A DNA stretch of 7,118 bases, taken from NCBI GenBank assembly GCA_948435975.1, contig CAOJHG010000107.1:1-7118 (forward strand), read 5' to 3'. The stretch is from an uncultured Oscillibacter sp. (GTDB lineage Bacteria > Bacillota > Clostridia > Oscillospirales > Oscillospiraceae). Below the pieces are notes generated by a model. It saw only the letters and a program-made list of their open reading frames with translations, did not search any database and had not been told where the DNA came from. The translations under genes were made by a program, and so were the position numbers. Below, in pieces: positions 5,755 to 7,118 of the stretch; position 1 is the stretch's first letter; the number at the start of each line of letters is the position of its first letter.

Positions 5755-7118
5755 ATGAAAAAGAGATGGGCCGCGTTGCTGCTGGCGGCGGCGATGCTGG
5801 TAAGTTCCGGATGCAGCGCAGGGGCGGAGGTGCCTCAGACGCCAGTGGAGCGGGGCGGGAAGTTCGTCCGGCAGGAGGAGCGGACAAAGGTGCATTCCCC
5901 GGAAGAGGAGGTCCCGCCCGATGAGGATCAGTTGGCCTGGTCGCGGGAGCCGGTGCTGACAGAGGATGAGCTGCCCCGCACCCATGGGGGATTGGAGCTT
6001 CCAGTTTACGGCGCGACGGCGTATACTTCCGTAGAACTGCCTCTCTGGGGAGACGTAGAGGACCAGGCAGCGGCAGCAGCGGCTGTGGAGGAATGGCAGA
6101 AGAAGCTGGAGGAGGCAGCGGCGGCGGCAGAAGCAGCGGCTGCGGCGGCAGAAGCGGCTCAGGCGGCCGGTGAGAATGGAGAGGCAGCAGACAGCGGCTT
6201 TGATATGAGCTTTGCCCTTCTGCCGTCCAGTTCTGCACCGCCGGAAGGAGACGGTGACAGCGGTTCTGCGCCGCCTGTGGATACGCCGCCGGACGCTTCT
6301 GGTGAGCCTGCACCGGCGGACCCCTTTCCAGAGGTCCCTACAGAGCCCGTGGAGCCTGCCGCGCCGCCGGAGCAGGGAGAAACCATGCCGCCGGAAACCG
6401 TGCCGCCGCCGGAACAGGGAGGGACCGTGCCGCCAGAAACCGTGACACCGCCGGAACAGGGAGGGACTGAACCGCCTGTAAGCACGCAGGAGCCCATCCA
6501 AGTGCCCAGTGAAGCGCCGGGGGCCGCTCCTCCTTCGGGTACTGCGGCGCCGGAGACCACAACTCCTTCCGAAACCCCTGTGGGAAACGAGGACCCTGGA
6601 GAAGCAGAGCCGGAAGAGCCCAATGCGTCTGATGAGCTGGAGACCGAGCCTACACTGACCGACAACGCCATTGCCCTTCTCCCTCCAGGAACGCCTATGA
6701 CCGTGCTGCAGGAGGACGAAGGCTGGTGGCAGGTCCGGTGTACGGCGACCTATACCACAGAGGATGGCGGCTCCAAGCGCGGTGAGGTCACTGGCTGGAT
6801 TGAACATCGTTACTGCATGATTAACCTGCCGGATGTGATCCCGTCGATCATCTATAACGCTACCAACGGCTATTCTTCAGCGTTCGTCTCCTGCGGCGAG
6901 GAGCTGGAAGGCATTACCGGCAAGCAGCTTTATACCGGCAAGACCTATAATGAACGCCTCCAGGAGAAGGAATTCATGATGCCGGTGCTGTATTCTATGG
7001 CTTATCGCCTGTGCGCGGCTCAGCAGGCGGCTCTGAAAGAGGGAAACTGCCTGGTGCTCTACGAGGGCTATCGTCCTCAGGAAACGCAGATCCAGGTTGC
7101 CAACGCTTTGCGGAAGCT
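5755..7118 (+). CDS. Lipoprotein with SH3b-like domain and M15 (VanX/VanY-like) peptidase domain, 3' end beyond the window
   Basis: The frame from ATG 5755 stays open to the window end, giving 454 codons. The N-terminus (MKKRWA, hydrophobic core, then VSSGC) is a lipoprotein signal with Cys20 as the lipidated residue. Residues 103-138 are an Ala/Glu-rich, probably helical segment. Residues about 155-300 are a Pro/Glu/Thr-rich linker containing 14-residue repeats. Residues about 300-356 look like an SH3b domain (LPPGTPMTVL, EGWWQVR, GEVTGWIEHRYC). From about 357 (NLPDVIPSIIYNATN... TYNERL... EFMMPVLYSMA... LVLYEGYRPQETQ) the sequence fits M15 D-Ala-D-Ala peptidases, where the YRP-Q motif carries a conserved substrate-site Arg (Arg440). 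The zinc ligands (SxHxxGxAxD and a later His) would lie past the window, so activity cannot be judged. Likely role: trimming peptidoglycan stem peptides outside the membrane. The gene follows the SLH gene with no clear terminator between them. Confidence 0.82.
   Translation, partial: MKKRWAALLLAAAMLVSSGCSAGAEVPQTPVERGGKFVRQEERTKVHSPEEEVPPDEDQLAWSREPVLTEDELPRTHGGLELPVYGATAYTSVELPLWGDVEDQAAAAAAVEEWQKKLEEAAAAAEAAAAAAEAAQAAGENGEAADSGFDMSFALLPSSSAPPEGDGDSGSAPPVDTPPDASGEPAPADPFPEVPTEPVEPAAPPEQGETMPPETVPPPEQGGTVPPETVTPPEQGGTEPPVSTQEPIQVPSEAPGAAPPSGTAAPETTTPSETPVGNEDPGEAEPEEPNASDELETEPTLTDNAIALLPPGTPMTVLQEDEGWWQVRCTATYTTEDGGSKRGEVTGWIEHRYCMINLPDVIPSIIYNATNGYSSAFVSCGEELEGITGKQLYTGKTYNERLQEKEFMMPVLYSMAYRLCAAQQAALKEGNCLVLYEGYRPQETQIQVANALRK
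6364..6477 (+). repeat. 42-bp tandem repeat (2.7 copies) coding a Pro-rich linker
   Basis: Units begin at 6364, 6406 and 6448 and encode PPEQGETMPPETVP, PPEQGGTVPPETVT and the partial PPEQGGTEPP. The copies keep reading frame and differ at a few bases. They lie in the linker between the Ala-rich helix and the SH3b-like domain, so copy number could change linker length between strains. Confidence 0.8.

Noticed and set aside
5653..6807. 384-codon - strand frame and several other long frames opposite the lipoprotein gene
   Set aside because: They are runs of Arg, Leu, Cys and Ser or of Gly, Ser and Val produced by reading the Ala/Pro/Glu low-complexity region backwards. The + strand frame is open across the whole region with a lipobox and domains.

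Overview
The window is about 7.1 kb of fairly GC-rich DNA. All recognisable genes lie on the + strand and genes are tightly packed. The content suggests a gut Firmicute of the Clostridia, most likely the Oscillospiraceae group (Oscillibacter/Flavonifractor-like). The reasons are an FtsH tail of Firmicute type, a three-SLH surface protein with a transglutaminase-like domain, a lipoprotein with an SH3-like domain and the start of an M15 peptidase, AGGAGG-type ribosome binding sites and near-consensus sigma-A promoters. This placement is an inference from gene style, not from a marker gene.

Layout. 1-321: the last 106 codons of ftsH (membrane AAA+ zinc protease), overlapping by ATGA a GNAT acetyltransferase gene (318-836). 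846-2462: malQ, a 4-alpha-glucanotransferase with its own promoter; its true start is 924, because the upstream in-frame TTG at 846 is the first part of the -35 box. 2463-2744: a malQ-distal hairpin, then a strong extended -10 promoter and a short leader. 2745-2836: tRNA-Ser(GGA) with encoded CCA, closed by a 19-bp terminator hairpin (2841-2883). 3066-3815: an IclR-family regulator. 3852-3880: a perfect TTGACA-N17-TATAAT promoter driving an exported SLH/transglutaminase-like protein (start 3937, end 5550). 5551-5754: a non-coding leader with nested long-range pairing. 5755 to the window end: an open-ended gene for a lipoprotein with an Ala-rich helix, a Pro/Glu/Thr-rich linker with 14-residue tandem repeats, an SH3b-like domain and the N-terminal part of an M15 (VanX/VanY-like) peptidase.

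How the genes relate. The first half is housekeeping: protein quality control, an unassigned acetyltransferase, alpha-glucan metabolism and a tRNA. The second half is cell-envelope: two consecutive exported proteins, one probably anchored by SLH domains to secondary wall polymer and one by lipid to the membrane, the second probably trimming peptidoglycan stem peptides. The IclR regulator sits directly upstream of the envelope pair, and an inverted repeat touches the -35 box of the SLH gene, so local control is possible but unproven. I see no CRISPR array, transposon, integrase, phage gene or toxin-antitoxin pair, and no convincing new multi-gene system. The least explained items are the structured leader at 5644-5740 and the two surface proteins.
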